DNA from: JACVRW01 sp963835705
GTDB taxonomy: Bacteria; Actinomycetota; Thermoleophilia; Solirubrobacterales; Thermoleophilaceae
Assembly (NCBI GenBank): GCA_963835705.1
Contig: CAWIGR010000005.1
Coordinates: forward strand, 1 to 64,000
Direction: 5' to 3'
DNA length: 64,000 bases
Below the pieces are notes generated by a model. That model was not told the origin of the DNA. It saw only the letters and a list, made by a program, of their open reading frames with translations, and made no database searches. Position numbers and translations under genes: made by a program. Of this stretch, positions 1 through 9,039 are shown one piece after another; the stretch's first letter is position 1; each line of letters begins with the position of its first letter.

Positions 1-370
1 TCTACGACATCGACGTGGTGATCCGGCGCACGCTGGTCTACGGCGCGCTGACGGCGACGCTGGGCGGCGCTACGTCGGCAGCGTGCTGCTGCTGCAGCTG
101 GTGCTGAGCCCGGGCTCGGACCTCGCGATCGCGGGCTCGACGCTCGCCGTGGCTGCTCTGTTCCGCCCGCGCCGCGCGCGGATCCAAGCCCTCGTCGACC
201 GGCGCTTCTTCCGCAGCAGCTACGACGCGGAGCTGACGCTCGCGGGCTTCGGAGCGAGGCTGCGCGACGAGGTCGAGCTCGAGTCGGTCGAGCGGGGAGC
301 TGCGCGCGGTGGTGGCCAGACCATGCGGCCCGCGCACGTGTCGCTCTGGCTGCGGGGGGCACGGCGATGA
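1..370 (+). CDS. C-terminal fragment of kinase-less membrane sensor (paralogue A), frameshifted
   Basis: This is the 3' end of a gene that begins outside the window. It encodes the conserved tail shared with the next three genes: a YDIDVVIRRT motif, one hydrophobic helix, then a cytoplasmic segment with RIQALVDRRFF and a terminal PAHVSLWLR. The reading frame is broken by an apparent one-base deletion near 70 and by an insertion near 289 compensated by a deletion near 320, judged against the paralogues. No HisKA or HATPase domain follows the tail. The TGA at 368-370 overlaps the next start codon, so the gene is translationally coupled to its neighbour. In known actinobacterial proteins this tail joins a membrane sensor to a histidine kinase; here it ends without one. 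Whether the indels are real or sequencing errors cannot be told from one sequence. Confidence 0.6.
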   Translation, partial: LRHRRGDPAHAGLRRADGDAGRRYVGSVLLLQLVLSPGSDLAIAGSTLAVAALFRPRRARIQALVDRRFFRSSYDAELTLAGFGARLRDEVELESVERGAARGGGQTMRPAHVSLWLRGARR

Positions 371-1557
371 GCCACGTCTCCGCGCGCGCGGCTGGCGTTC
401 GCGCTCTGGGCGCTGGCCGTTCTGCTCGTGATCCCGGGGCCCGTGCTCACCACGATCGTGGACGTCACCAGCGGGGACATCCCCTACCTGATCGCGTTCG
501 TCGCCGTGCAGCTCGCCGCGGCCTCGACCGGGGCGGTGGTCGCGTCGCGTCTCCCGTCTCACCCGATCGGATGGATCTTCCTGGGCATGGGCGCCGGGCT
601 GGCGCTCGCCTTCGCGGCCAACAGCTGGGCCGAGGTCGGGCTGGGGACCGACACGGGCCCGCTGCCCGGCGACGAGCTGGCGGCGTGGCTCGGGTCGTGG
701 CTGTTCATCCCGGCCGTGTTCGGCCCGCTGCTCTTCCTGCTCCTGCTGTTCCCGACGGGGCGGCTGCTCAGCCCGCGCTGGAAGTGGCCCGCCCGGGTGC
801 TGTTCGGGCTGCTCGCCCTGGCGCTCGTCGGGCTCGCCTTCGCGCCGGGCGAGGTCGGCCCGGAGGGAGAGCAGGTGCCGAACCCGCTGGCCGCTCCGGG
901 CGCATTGGGCGACGCGATGGAGCTGCTCGACACGGTCACCAACCTGCTCGCGCCGCTCGGCTTCGGGATCGCGCTCACCGCCATCGTGCTGCGGGTCCGC
1001 CGCTCGCGCGGCGTCGAGCGCCAGCAGCTCAAGCTGTTCACGTTCGCCGCCGCCGTCGCCGCGGCCGGGCTGGCGGGCTCGATCGTCACGCAGCGGGCTC
1101 GCCGCAGACACGTTCTTCCTGGTGGGCATGGTCGGCCTGGCATCGCTTCCGGTGGCGGCCGGCTTGGCCATCCTGCGCTACCGCCTCTACGACATCGACC
1201 TCGTGATCCGGCGCACCGTGGTCTATGCCGGGCTCACGATGACTCTGGCCGGCGCGTACGTCGGCAGCGTGCTGCTGCTGCAGCTGGTGCTGAGCCCGCG
1301 GCTCGGACCTGGCGATCGCGGGCTCGACGCTCGCCGTGGCTGCTCTGTTTCGCCCGCTGCGCGCGCGGATCCAAGCTCTCGTCGACCGGCGCTTCTTCCG
1401 CAGCCGTTACGACGCGGCGCGCACCCTCGCCGGCTTCGGAACGAGGCTGCGCGACGAGGTGGAGCTCGAGTCGGTGAGCGGCGAGCTGCGCACGGTCGTG
1501 GTCGACACGATGCAGCCGGCGCACGTGTCCCTGTGGCTGCGCGAGGCGCCGCGGTGA
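367..1557 (+). CDS. Kinase-less multi-pass membrane sensor (paralogue B), frameshifted
   Basis: This gene encodes about seven hydrophobic helices, then the family signature YDIDLVIRRTVVYAG, a further helix and a cytoplasmic tail ending PAHVSLWLREAPR. It starts at the ATG that overlaps the previous stop. Three single-base insertions break the frame relative to paralogue D: near 385 in a GC repeat, near 1095 in a G run and near 1299. After mentally restoring the frame the protein is about 395 residues, the same length as paralogue D. It resembles the membrane and linker part of actinobacterial sensor histidine kinases but has no kinase domain. Its stop overlaps the GTG of the next paralogue. 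The ligand and output are unknown. Confidence 0.6.
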
Positions 1558-2763
1558 GCAGCCGCCGCCTCGCTTGGTCGCTGTGGGGCGTCTGCGTGGC
1601 GCTGGCGGTGGTGTCGCTCACCTTCCTCGCGCTCAACGGAAGCACGACGCACTCCAACACGATCGGCGAGCCGGTGGTGGACGCGCTGTTCGGGCTTCTC
1701 TATCTGGTCTTTCCCAGCGTGGGGCTGGCCATCGCCCTTCGCCAGCCGCGCAACGCGATCGGCTGGCTGTTCCTGGCCGGCGGGCTGGGAGCGCAGCTCG
1801 AGGACGCGGCGCTCGGCTACGGCACCTACACGCTTCTGAAGGAGCCGGGCGCCCTGCCCGGCGGATCCACGGCGGGGCTGATCGCCGACGTGGTCTGGGT
1901 CCCCACGATGGCCGCCGGGATCTCGCTGCTGCTTCTGCTCTTCCCGACCGGCCGGCCGCCGTCGCGGCGCTGGAACCTGCTGATCTGGGTCGTGGCCCTG
2001 GCGGTGGCCGCCTACGTGATCGGGACGCTGCTCAACCCCGGTCCGCTGTACTTCTTCGAGGACGTGCGCAACCCGCTCGGCGTCGAGGCCGGGAGAGGAC
2101 GTGATCCGGCCGGTCGTGGACCTCGTGGGCGGCCCGTTCCTGCTCACGACCGTGGCGGCGGTGGTGGCGCTGATCCTGCGCTTTCGCCGCTCGAGCGGGA
2201 TGGAGCGCGAGCAGCTCAAGTGGCTCGTCTACACCGCCGCGGTGCTGGTGGCGCTCACGCCGCTGATGGTCTTGACCGGCGATGCGGAGGTGGAGGTTGC
2301 GGGGGTGCTCGTCAGCGACTTCCTCTACGGCGTCGTGATCGGAGCGATACCGCTCGCGGTGGGCGCCGCGATCCTTCGCCACCGCCTGTACGACATCGAC
2401 GTGGTGATCCGGCGAACGGTCGTCTACGCCGGGCTGACGATCACGCTGGCTGCCGCCTACCTGGGCTGCGTGCTGTTGCTCCAGCTCCTGCTCAGCCCGG
2501 AGTCCGACCTGGCGATCGCCGGTTCCACGCTGGCGGTCGCCACGCTTGTACGCCCGGCACGGCGGCGCATCCAGGCGATCGTCGACCGCCGCTTCTACCG
2601 CAGCCGCTATGACGCCACCCGGACGCTCGAGACGTTCGGCGCCCGGCTGCGCGACGAGGTCGCGCTCGACTCGCTCAGCGCCGAGCTGCGCGGGGTTGTC
2701 ACGGACACAATGCAGCCCGCGCACGTCTCGCTCTGGCTGCGGGTGCCGGAGGGGCAGCGGTGA
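1554..2763 (+). CDS. Kinase-less multi-pass membrane sensor (paralogue C), frameshifted
   Basis: The GTG start at 1554 overlaps the preceding TGA. The protein has an N-terminal helix (WSLWGVCVALAVVSLTFLAL), several further membrane helices, the YDIDVVIRRTVVYAG signature, a last helix and the conserved tail ending in PAHVSLWLR. One extra base near 2094 shifts the frame between the membrane part and the conserved C-terminal third; both halves are otherwise intact. The N-terminal half is clearly diverged from paralogues B and D, while the last 110 or so residues are nearly the same. No kinase or other output domain is present. Its stop overlaps the GTG of paralogue D. Confidence 0.65.
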
Positions 2764-3941
2764 CCCGGCGCCGCGCCCCGTGGCTCGCCCTGGGCTGCTT
2801 CCTCGTCACGTTCGGGCTGCTCGGGTTCGCGATCCTCTTCGGAGCGCTCACCGCCGAGCCGTCCGGCCAGGACTCCGGCGAGGCCTGGAGCCTCGCGGCC
2901 AGCGTCCTGTTCGTGCTCGCATTCGGCTCGGTGGGGGCACTGGTGGCCTCGCGCAAGCCGGAGAATCCGATCGGCTGGATCATGTGCGGCGCGGGGCTGG
3001 CCTACGGAGTTGGAGGAGCCTCCGTGTCCTATCTGGAGTCGCTCGAGCCGGGACACACCGGCGCGGCCGCGACGTGGGCGCACTGGGTCTCGAGCTGGGT
3101 GTGGATCGCCGGCATCGCTCCGGTGGTCACGCTGCTGCTGCTGCTATTCCCGAGCGGCGGGCTGCCCTCCCCTCGCTGGAGGCCTGTGGCCGTGGCCGGC
3201 GCCGGCGGCCTGGCCCTTGTGGTGGTAGGCATCGCGCTGACCCCCGGGCGCTTCGAGGACTCCGCGATCGAGAATCCGCTCGGGGTTCCGGGAGCGGAGG
3301 CCGCGGCCGGGCTCGGCACCTTGGTGTTGCTCGGAGCTGCGGGGGCCTCGATCGCGTCGCTCGTGGTCCGCTACCGGCGCGGCCGCCACGACGAGCGCCA
3401 GCAGCTCAAATGGCTCACCTACGCGGGGGCATTGGTCGGATCGGCGCTGGGCGTAGTTCTCCTTGTCGAGCTGGTGGTCAGTTGGGACACGACCGAGTTG
3501 AGCAACACGGTCGTGACGGGCTCGATCACGGCGGTCCCAGTGGCGATCGGCATCGCGATCCTGCGCTACGGCCTCTACGACATCGACCTGGTGATCAGGC
3601 GCACCGTGGTCTACGGCGCGCTCACGGCGACGCTGGCCGGCGCCTACGTCGGCAGCGTGCTGCTGTTGCAGCTGCTGCTGAGTCCCGATTCCGACTTCGC
3701 CATCGCCGGCTCGACGCTCGCGGTGGCGGCGCTGTTCCGGCCGCTGCGAACGCGTATACAGGAGCTCGTCGACCGACGCTTCTTCCGCAGCCGCTACGAC
3801 GCGGCGCGTACGCTCGACGCGTTCGGTGCGCGGCTGCGGGACGAGATCGCGCTCGACTCGCTCAGCGCCGAGCTGCGCAGCGTGGTCGGCGACACGTTGC
3901 AGCCCGCCCACGTCTCGCTCTGGCTGAGGACACCGCGGTGA
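2760..3941 (+). CDS. Kinase-less multi-pass membrane sensor (paralogue D), intact
   Basis: This is the only copy of the array with an unbroken frame (393 residues). Hydrophobic helices fill roughly residues 8-275; the YDIDLVIRRTVVYGA motif follows near residue 275, then a helix, then a cytoplasmic tail containing RIQELVDRRFFRSRYD and ending PAHVSLWLRTPR. The pattern matches the sensor and linker region of actinobacterial histidine kinases, but the gene stops where a kinase would begin. Its stop codon overlaps the GTG of the downstream cyclase, so the two are probably made together. The inferred role is signal reception, possibly regulating that cyclase; this is not demonstrated. Confidence 0.75.
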   Translation: MTRRRAPWLALGCFLVTFGLLGFAILFGALTAEPSGQDSGEAWSLAASVLFVLAFGSVGALVASRKPENPIGWIMCGAGLAYGVGGASVSYLESLEPGHTGAAATWAHWVSSWVWIAGIAPVVTLLLLLFPSGGLPSPRWRPVAVAGAGGLALVVVGIALTPGRFEDSAIENPLGVPGAEAAAGLGTLVLLGAAGASIASLVVRYRRGRHDERQQLKWLTYAGALVGSALGVVLLVELVVSWDTTELSNTVVTGSITAVPVAIGIAILRYGLYDIDLVIRRTVVYGALTATLAGAYVGSVLLLQLLLSPDSDFAIAGSTLAVAALFRPLRTRIQELVDRRFFRSRYDAARTLDAFGARLRDEIALDSLSAELRSVVGDTLQPAHVSLWLRTPR

Positions 3942-4498
3942 GCGGTCGCGTCGAGCCCGAGTGGGCGCTGGTCACCGTCGCCTTCGTGGACATCCGCGGC
4001 TTCACCACCTTCGCCCACCGCGCCACGGCGCGCGAGGCTGTCGCGTATCTCGACGAGTTCTTCGCGCGCGCGGTGCCGGTCGTCCAGCGCCACGGCGGGT
4101 CGGTGAACAAGTTCCTCGGGGACGGCCTGCTGGCGGTGTTCGGCGCGCCGGCGCCGCTGCCCGACCACGCCGACCGCGCGCTCGCCGCGTCCGCGGAGAT
4201 GATCGACGCCGTCGACGGGCACTGCGCGATCGGCATCGGGGTCAACTCCGGCCTCGTGCTGGTCGGGACGATCGGCGGCGGCGGCCTGACCGAGCTGGGA
4301 GTGGTGGGCGACCCGGTCAACGTCGCCGCGCGCGTCCAGGACGCCACGCGCGAGCTGGGCGAGCCGCTGCTGCTGACCGAGGCCACGCGCGCACTGCTCG
4401 ACAGGCCGCCGCCCGGGCTCGAGACGCGCGGGACGCTCGCGCTGAGGGGCAAGCCCGAGCCCGTGGCGGTGTACGCGCCGGAGCGGGTGGCGCCGTGA
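3938..4498 (+). CDS. Class III adenylate/guanylate cyclase, stand-alone catalytic domain
   Basis: This 186-residue protein is essentially a single cyclase catalytic domain that would make cAMP or cGMP from the triphosphate. The first metal Asp lies in FVDIRGFTTF and the second in NKFLGDGLLAVF, where the substrate-binding Lys is also visible. The transition-state Asn and Arg are in VGDPVNVAARV. All key residues appear present, so the enzyme should be active as a homodimer. There is no membrane segment or fused sensor, which is unusual because most such cyclases carry one. The GTG start overlaps the stop of the sensor gene upstream, suggesting that the tandem sensors act as its regulatory partners. 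Substrate choice between ATP and GTP cannot be settled by eye. Confidence 0.85.
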   Translation: MSGRVEPEWALVTVAFVDIRGFTTFAHRATAREAVAYLDEFFARAVPVVQRHGGSVNKFLGDGLLAVFGAPAPLPDHADRALAASAEMIDAVDGHCAIGIGVNSGLVLVGTIGGGGLTELGVVGDPVNVAARVQDATRELGEPLLLTEATRALLDRPPPGLETRGTLALRGKPEPVAVYAPERVAP

Positions 4499-4560
4499 AC
4501 GAGTATGGCTTCGATCTTCGTAACGCTTCCCGGACGCCCCCGGCGTAGAAAGGACTGCGG

Positions 4561-6190
4561 ATGGCAGCACTGACGAGACCCTTCCGGCGCCGCGCTCGAG
4601 AGGCGGCGCGGATGCCGGGCCGGCGAGGCCGCGACCGGGCCCGGGCCGTCCACGGGCGCGCCGGCGGCGCTGCCCGAGGACGCCCCCGTCGACATCGCCC
4701 CCAACGACCCGCTGCTGGCCTACTTCGCGACCGCCAGCGGCGCCGTGGACATCGAAGCGCTCGAGCTCGACTCGCCGGCCCTCCGCGAGCTGAAGGAGGC
4801 CGGCGTGAAGCTGGCCGTGCCGCTCGTCAGCCAGGGCGAGCTGATCGGCGTGCTCAACCTGGGGCCGCGGCTGTCCGAGCAGGAGTACTCCTCGGACGAC
4901 CGCAAGCTGCTCGACAACCTGGCCGCGCAGGCCGCGCCGGCGCTGCGGGTGGGACAGCTCGTGCGCGAGCAGGAGGCCGAGGCCGCCACCCGCCAGCGCT
5001 TCGAGCAGGAGCTCGAGGTGGCGCGCCTGATCCAGCAGAACTTCCTGCCCAAGGAACTGCCCGACCTGCCGGGCTGGCAGGTGGCCGCGTACTACCGCCC
5101 GGCCCGCGAGGTGGGAGGCGACTTCTACGACGTGATCCCCCTGCCCGACGGGCGCGTGGCGTTCGTGGTCGGCGACGTGACCGACAAGGGCGTTCCCGCC
5201 GCGCTCGTGATGTCCGCCACGCGCAGCGTGCTGAGGGCATCGGCCACGCGCCTGATCGAGCCCGGCGTGGTGCTCGAGCGGGTCAACGAGCACCTCTGCC
5301 CCGACATGCCGGCGAAGATGTTCGTGACCTGCCTGTACGGGGTGCTCGACCCGGCGACGGGGCTGCTCCGCTTCGCCAACGCGGGCCACGACCTGCCCTA
5401 CGTGAAGACCGCCGACGGCGTGATCGAGCTGCGCGCGCGCGGAATGCCGCTGGGCCTGATGCCGGGGATGGACTACGAGGAGAAGGAGGCGGTGCTCGAG
5501 CCCGGCGACAGCGTGCTGCTCCACTCCGACGGAGTGGTCGAGGCGCACGACCCCGACCGCGAGATGTTCGGCTTCCCGCGCCTCAAGGCCACCATGGCAG
5601 ACAACCCCGGCGGCCAGGAGCTGATCGACCGGGTGATCGCCGTGCTCGAGTCCTTCACCGGCCCCGGCGCGGAGCAGGAGGACGACATCACGATGGTCAC
5701 CCTCCAGCGCTCGGCCGGCGCGGCCATGGTCGCGCCCTCGGCGAACGGCACCGTCCTGGCCGAGTTCGAGCTTGCGAGCCGGCCCGGCAACGAGCGCGAG
5801 GCGATCGCGCGGGTCGAGGCCGCCGTGACCGGCGCCGGCCTGGAGCGGGCCCGCCTCGACCGCCTGAAGACCGCGGTGGGCGAGGCGACGATGAATGCGA
5901 TGGAGCACGGCAGCGAGTACCGGGCCGACCGGCCCGTCTCGATCCGCGTGCTGGGCTCCGCGGACTCGGTGCGCGTGCAGGTGAGCGACCTGGGCGGCAT
6001 CACCGAGCTTCCGGACCGTGAGACCCCCGACATCGAGGCCAAGCTGGCGGGACGCCAGAGGCCGCGCGGCTGGGGCCTGTTCCTGATCGAGCAGATGGTC
6101 GACGAAGCGCGCGTGACCGGCGACGAGGGCCGACGCACCCTCGAGCTGGTCGTGCGCCTGCGAGGAGGCGACGATGGCGACGATACGTGA
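4561..6190 (+). CDS. GAF-SpoIIE phosphatase-HATPase fusion (RsbU/RsbW type), one frameshift near the N-terminus
   Basis: The ATG at 4561 has an AAAGGA ribosome-binding site, but the frame must shift near 4615, where an extra G in a GGG run would explain it; from 4682 the frame is open to the stop. Domains in order are a partial GAF-like segment (SQGELIGVLNLG), a PP2C-type SpoIIE phosphatase (REVGGDFYDV, VGDVTDKG, EDDITMV metal-binding motifs) and a GHKL ATPase with N-box EATMNAMEHG and a RGWGLFLI glycine motif. The protein thus combines a phosphatase that reactivates anti-anti-sigma factors with a serine-kinase-like domain that inactivates them. Its 3' end overlaps the first STAS gene by 17 nt. 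No sigma factor is adjacent. Confidence 0.85.
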
Positions 6191-6512
6191 GCTCGAGGTG
6201 AGCCTGCGGCAACGCGACGGGGCCGCCGTGCTGGCGCTCCGCGGGGACGTGGACGCCTCCGCCGAGGCGACGCTCCAGAGCGCGTACGGAGAGGCCACGG
6301 ACGGAGACCCGAGTGCCGTGGTGCTCGACTTCGCCGACGTCGAGTACATCAACAGCACCGGGATTGCGCTGATCGTCGGCCTGCTCGCGCAGGCGCGCGC
6401 ACGAGAGGTGGAGGTAAGGGCCACCGGCCTGTCGGACCACTACCGCGAGATCTTCGAGATCACGCGGCTGGCGGATTTCATGACCATCGAGGAGGAAGAG
6501 GACGATGCCTGA
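6174..6512 (+). CDS. STAS-domain anti-sigma factor antagonist (RsbV/SpoIIAA-like) 1
   Basis: This 112-residue single STAS domain contains the signature VEYINSTGIALIV, in which the serine of INST is the expected phosphorylation site. A GAGGAGG ribosome-binding site lies just before the ATG. The gene starts inside the end of the phosphatase/kinase gene and overlaps the second STAS gene by 8 nt, so all three are one translational unit. The family acts in the cytoplasm by binding an anti-sigma kinase when unphosphorylated. The upstream SpoIIE phosphatase is the likely activator and the fused HATPase domain the likely kinase. The final target is not encoded nearby. Confidence 0.88.
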   Translation: MATIRELEVSLRQRDGAAVLALRGDVDASAEATLQSAYGEATDGDPSAVVLDFADVEYINSTGIALIVGLLAQARAREVEVRATGLSDHYREIFEITRLADFMTIEEEEDDA

Positions 6513-6861
6513 GACAGCCACGACATTTGAGGTTCGCGAGGTCTCCGAGGGCGCTCGCGTGATCGAGATCAAGGGCGACATCACGGCCGCGAGCGAGGAC
6601 GTGCTGATGGACGCCTACGGCCGCGCAAGCGGGTCCGGGGTGCGGGCGATCGTGCTCAGCTTCGCCGGGCTCGACTACATGAACAGCGGCGGCATCGGGC
6701 TGCTCGTGACGCTGCTGGTGCGCGCCCAGCGCCAGCGCCAGCGGGTCCTGGCCTTCGGCCTGTCGGACCACTACCGCCAGATCTTCGAGCTGACGCGCCT
6801 CGACGAGGCCGTCGGGATCCACGACAACGAGGACGAGGCGCTGGCCGAGGTGCGGCGATGA
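6505..6861 (+). CDS. STAS-domain anti-sigma factor antagonist (RsbV/SpoIIAA-like) 2
   Basis: This 118-residue STAS protein is paralogous to the preceding one. The conserved site is LDYMNSGGIGLLV, with the phosphorylatable serine in NSGG. Both STAS proteins share an LSDHYR[EQ]IFE[IL]TRL stretch near the C-terminus, showing a recent duplication. It overlaps the upstream STAS gene by 8 nt and the downstream gene by 4 nt (ATGA). Two substrates beside one bifunctional phosphatase/kinase would allow graded or dual-output partner switching; this is an inference from gene order. Confidence 0.87.
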   Translation: MPETATTFEVREVSEGARVIEIKGDITAASEDVLMDAYGRASGSGVRAIVLSFAGLDYMNSGGIGLLVTLLVRAQRQRQRVLAFGLSDHYRQIFELTRLDEAVGIHDNEDEALAEVRR

Positions 6862-7583
6862 GAGGCCAGGAGAGCTGGGCGAAGTCGGTGGCGCGGCTCG
6901 AGGTCACCGACGTGCCGGACGGGGCGGTTAACCTGAACGTGGACGGCCGCCGGCTGGCGTCGCCGATCCAGGGCTTCGGCAAGATGTGGCAGAAGACCTA
7001 CCGGGTGCGGGTGCCGTCCGAGCGGGCCTCCGCCACGCACCTGATCGCCACCTGGAAGGAGAACTTCCGCGAGTTCTGGCCCGAGGGCAATCACTTCTAC
7101 GGCGCCCTAACGGGCATCGCGCCGGGCGACGTGGCGCTGCTCAACATGACGATGCCGGGCCGCATGAAGCTCTCGACGGGCGTGATGGTGCTGTACGCCG
7201 ACGAGGAGTCGTTCACGCTCATGACCCCGCAGGGCCACATGTTCGCCGGCTGGATCACGTTCAGCGCCTCGGAGGCCGACGACCACACCGTGGCCCAGGC
7301 CCAGGTGCTGATGCGCGCGAGCGACCCGATCTTCGAGATGGGGCTCACAATGGGGGGCCACAAGCAGGAGGACCGCTTCTGGCAGCACACCCTGACGGCG
7401 CTGGCGGCCCACTTTGGCCACCAGGGCGAGGTGGACACGCGGGTGGTGTGCGTCGACAGGAAGCGCCAATGGTCGAAGTGGAGCAATGTGTGGCACAGTG
7501 CGGCGATCCGCTCGACGCTGTACACGATGGGCGCGCCCGGGCGCGGGGTGAAGCGCCTCTTCAAGCGCGACGCGGTTGCCTGA
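6858..7583 (+). CDS. Conserved hypothetical protein coupled to the STAS operon
   Basis: This 241-residue soluble protein has no signal peptide or membrane helix. It contains FGKMWQKTYRV near residue 40, TWKENFREFWPEGNHFY, and a long segment of alternating hydrophobics (TGVMVLYADEESFTLM, MFAGWITFSA) that suggests a beta-rich, START/SRPBCC-like ligand-binding fold. That fold guess is weak. The ATG overlaps the stop of the second STAS gene and the end overlaps the TTG of the oxidoreductase gene, so it belongs to the same transcript. It may bind a lipid or pigment handled by the downstream flavoenzyme. I do not recognise a named family. Confidence 0.7.
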   Translation: MRGQESWAKSVARLEVTDVPDGAVNLNVDGRRLASPIQGFGKMWQKTYRVRVPSERASATHLIATWKENFREFWPEGNHFYGALTGIAPGDVALLNMTMPGRMKLSTGVMVLYADEESFTLMTPQGHMFAGWITFSASEADDHTVAQAQVLMRASDPIFEMGLTMGGHKQEDRFWQHTLTALAAHFGHQGEVDTRVVCVDRKRQWSKWSNVWHSAAIRSTLYTMGAPGRGVKRLFKRDAVA

Positions 7584-9003
7584 GGCCGGTCGCAGCGTCG
7601 TCGTAGGCGCCGGGCCGAACGGTCTGGCAGCGGCGATCGTCCTCGCCCGGGCCGGCCGGCGGGTGTCGGTGCTGGAGCGCAACGACACCGTCGGCGGCGG
7701 CTGCCGCTCGGCCGAGCTGACGCTGCCGGGCTTCGTTCACGACACCTGCTCGACCGTGCACGCGCTGGCGCTCGCGTCGCCCTTCCTGCGCGAGCTGCCG
7801 CTCGCGCGGCACGGGTTCGAGCTGGCGCATCCCGAGGCGCCGCTCGCGCATCCGCTCGACGACGGCACGGCGGTGGTGCTGGAGCGCTCGGTGGAGGAGA
7901 CGGCGCGCGGGCTCGGACCCGACGAGCGCGCCTACCGGCGCCTGTTCGGCCCGCTGGTGAGCGATGCCGACAAGCTCTTCCGCGAGCTGCTGGGGCCGTT
8001 GCGGCCGCCGCGACACCCGCTTGCAATGGCGCGTTTCGGGCTGAGCGGGATCCGCTCCGCGCGCGGGCTGGCCCGCTCGCGCTTCGAGGGCGAGCGGGCG
8101 CGGGCGCTCTTGGCGGGGTGCGCCGCACACTCCCTGCTGTCGCTCCGGACGCCCGCCAGCGCCGCCTTCGGCATCGTGCTCGCCCTCACCGCCCACGCCG
8201 TCGGCTGGCCCGTCACGCGCGGCGGCTCGCAGCGCCTCGCGGACGCGCTGGTGGCCGAGCTGCGCGCACTCGGCGGGGAGGTCGAGACGGGGCGTCCGGT
8301 CGAGTCGCTCGACGAGCTGGAGGGCGCCGCGCCCATCCTGGTGGACGTCACCCCGCGCCAGCTGCTTCGGCTCGGCGGCGCACGCCTGCCGGACGGCTAC
8401 CGGCGCCGGCTGTCGCGGTACCGCTACGGCCCGGGAGTCTTCAAGCTGGACTGGGCGCTGGACGGGCCGATCCCGTGGCGCACGCCGGAGGTGGGGCGGG
8501 CCGGGACCGTGCACCTGGGCGGAACGCTCGACGAGATCGTGGCGTCCGAGGACGCCGCCACGCGCGGCGAGCACCACGAGCGGCCCTACGTCCTGCTCGT
8601 GCAGCCGAGCCTGTTCGACCGCACGCGGGCGCCCGGAGGAAAGCACACCGCATGGGCCTACTGCCACGTGCCGAGTGGCTCGACCCGCGACATGACGGAC
8701 GCGATCGAGGGCCAGGTGGAGCGCTTCGCGCCCGGCTTTCGCGACCTCGTGGCGGCACGCTCCGCGATGGACAGCGCCGAGGTAGAGCGGCGCAATCCCA
8801 ACTACGTGGGCGGCGACATCAACGGGGGCGTGCAGGACCTGCGCCAGCTGTTCACGCGCCCGGTGGCGCGGCCGGTGCCGTACTCCACGCCCGTGCCGGG
8901 CCTCTTCATCTGCTCCTCGTCGACGCCTCCCGGAGGCGCCGTGCACGGCATGTGCGGCTACTGGGCCGCCCGGGCGGCGCTCCGGCGCGGCGGCGGGTCG
9001 TAG
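7576..9003 (+). CDS. FAD-dependent oxidoreductase of the phytoene desaturase/PYROXD2 type
   Basis: The protein starts with a TTG codon overlapping the upstream stop and opens directly into a dinucleotide-binding fold, VVVGAGPNGLAAAIVLARAG, followed by VLERNDTVGGGC. It is 475 residues, the usual size for the family. The C-terminal part ends with a second FAD-contact region, SSTPPGGAVHGMCGYWAA. Relatives oxidise or isomerise polyenes or act as uncharacterised mitochondrial-like NAD(P)/FAD oxidoreductases. No other carotenoid genes are nearby, so the substrate is open. The translational overlap with the STAS operon suggests stress-linked expression. Confidence 0.82.
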   Translation: MPEAGRSVVVGAGPNGLAAAIVLARAGRRVSVLERNDTVGGGCRSAELTLPGFVHDTCSTVHALALASPFLRELPLARHGFELAHPEAPLAHPLDDGTAVVLERSVEETARGLGPDERAYRRLFGPLVSDADKLFRELLGPLRPPRHPLAMARFGLSGIRSARGLARSRFEGERARALLAGCAAHSLLSLRTPASAAFGIVLALTAHAVGWPVTRGGSQRLADALVAELRALGGEVETGRPVESLDELEGAAPILVDVTPRQLLRLGGARLPDGYRRRLSRYRYGPGVFKLDWALDGPIPWRTPEVGRAGTVHLGGTLDEIVASEDAATRGEHHERPYVLLVQPSLFDRTRAPGGKHTAWAYCHVPSGSTRDMTDAIEGQVERFAPGFRDLVAARSAMDSAEVERRNPNYVGGDINGGVQDLRQLFTRPVARPVPYSTPVPGLFICSSSTPPGGAVHGMCGYWAARAALRRGGGS

Positions 9004-9039
9004 ACGGCCGCGAGGCGCCCCAGGGCAAAAGGGAGTAGG

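Noticed and set aside
3794..6424. Very long open frame (876 codons) on the minus strand opposite the sensor, cyclase and SpoIIE genes
   Set aside because: It is an antisense shadow of GC-rich genes; its translation is low-complexity Arg/Gly/His with no domain, while the plus-strand frames carry complete catalytic motifs.
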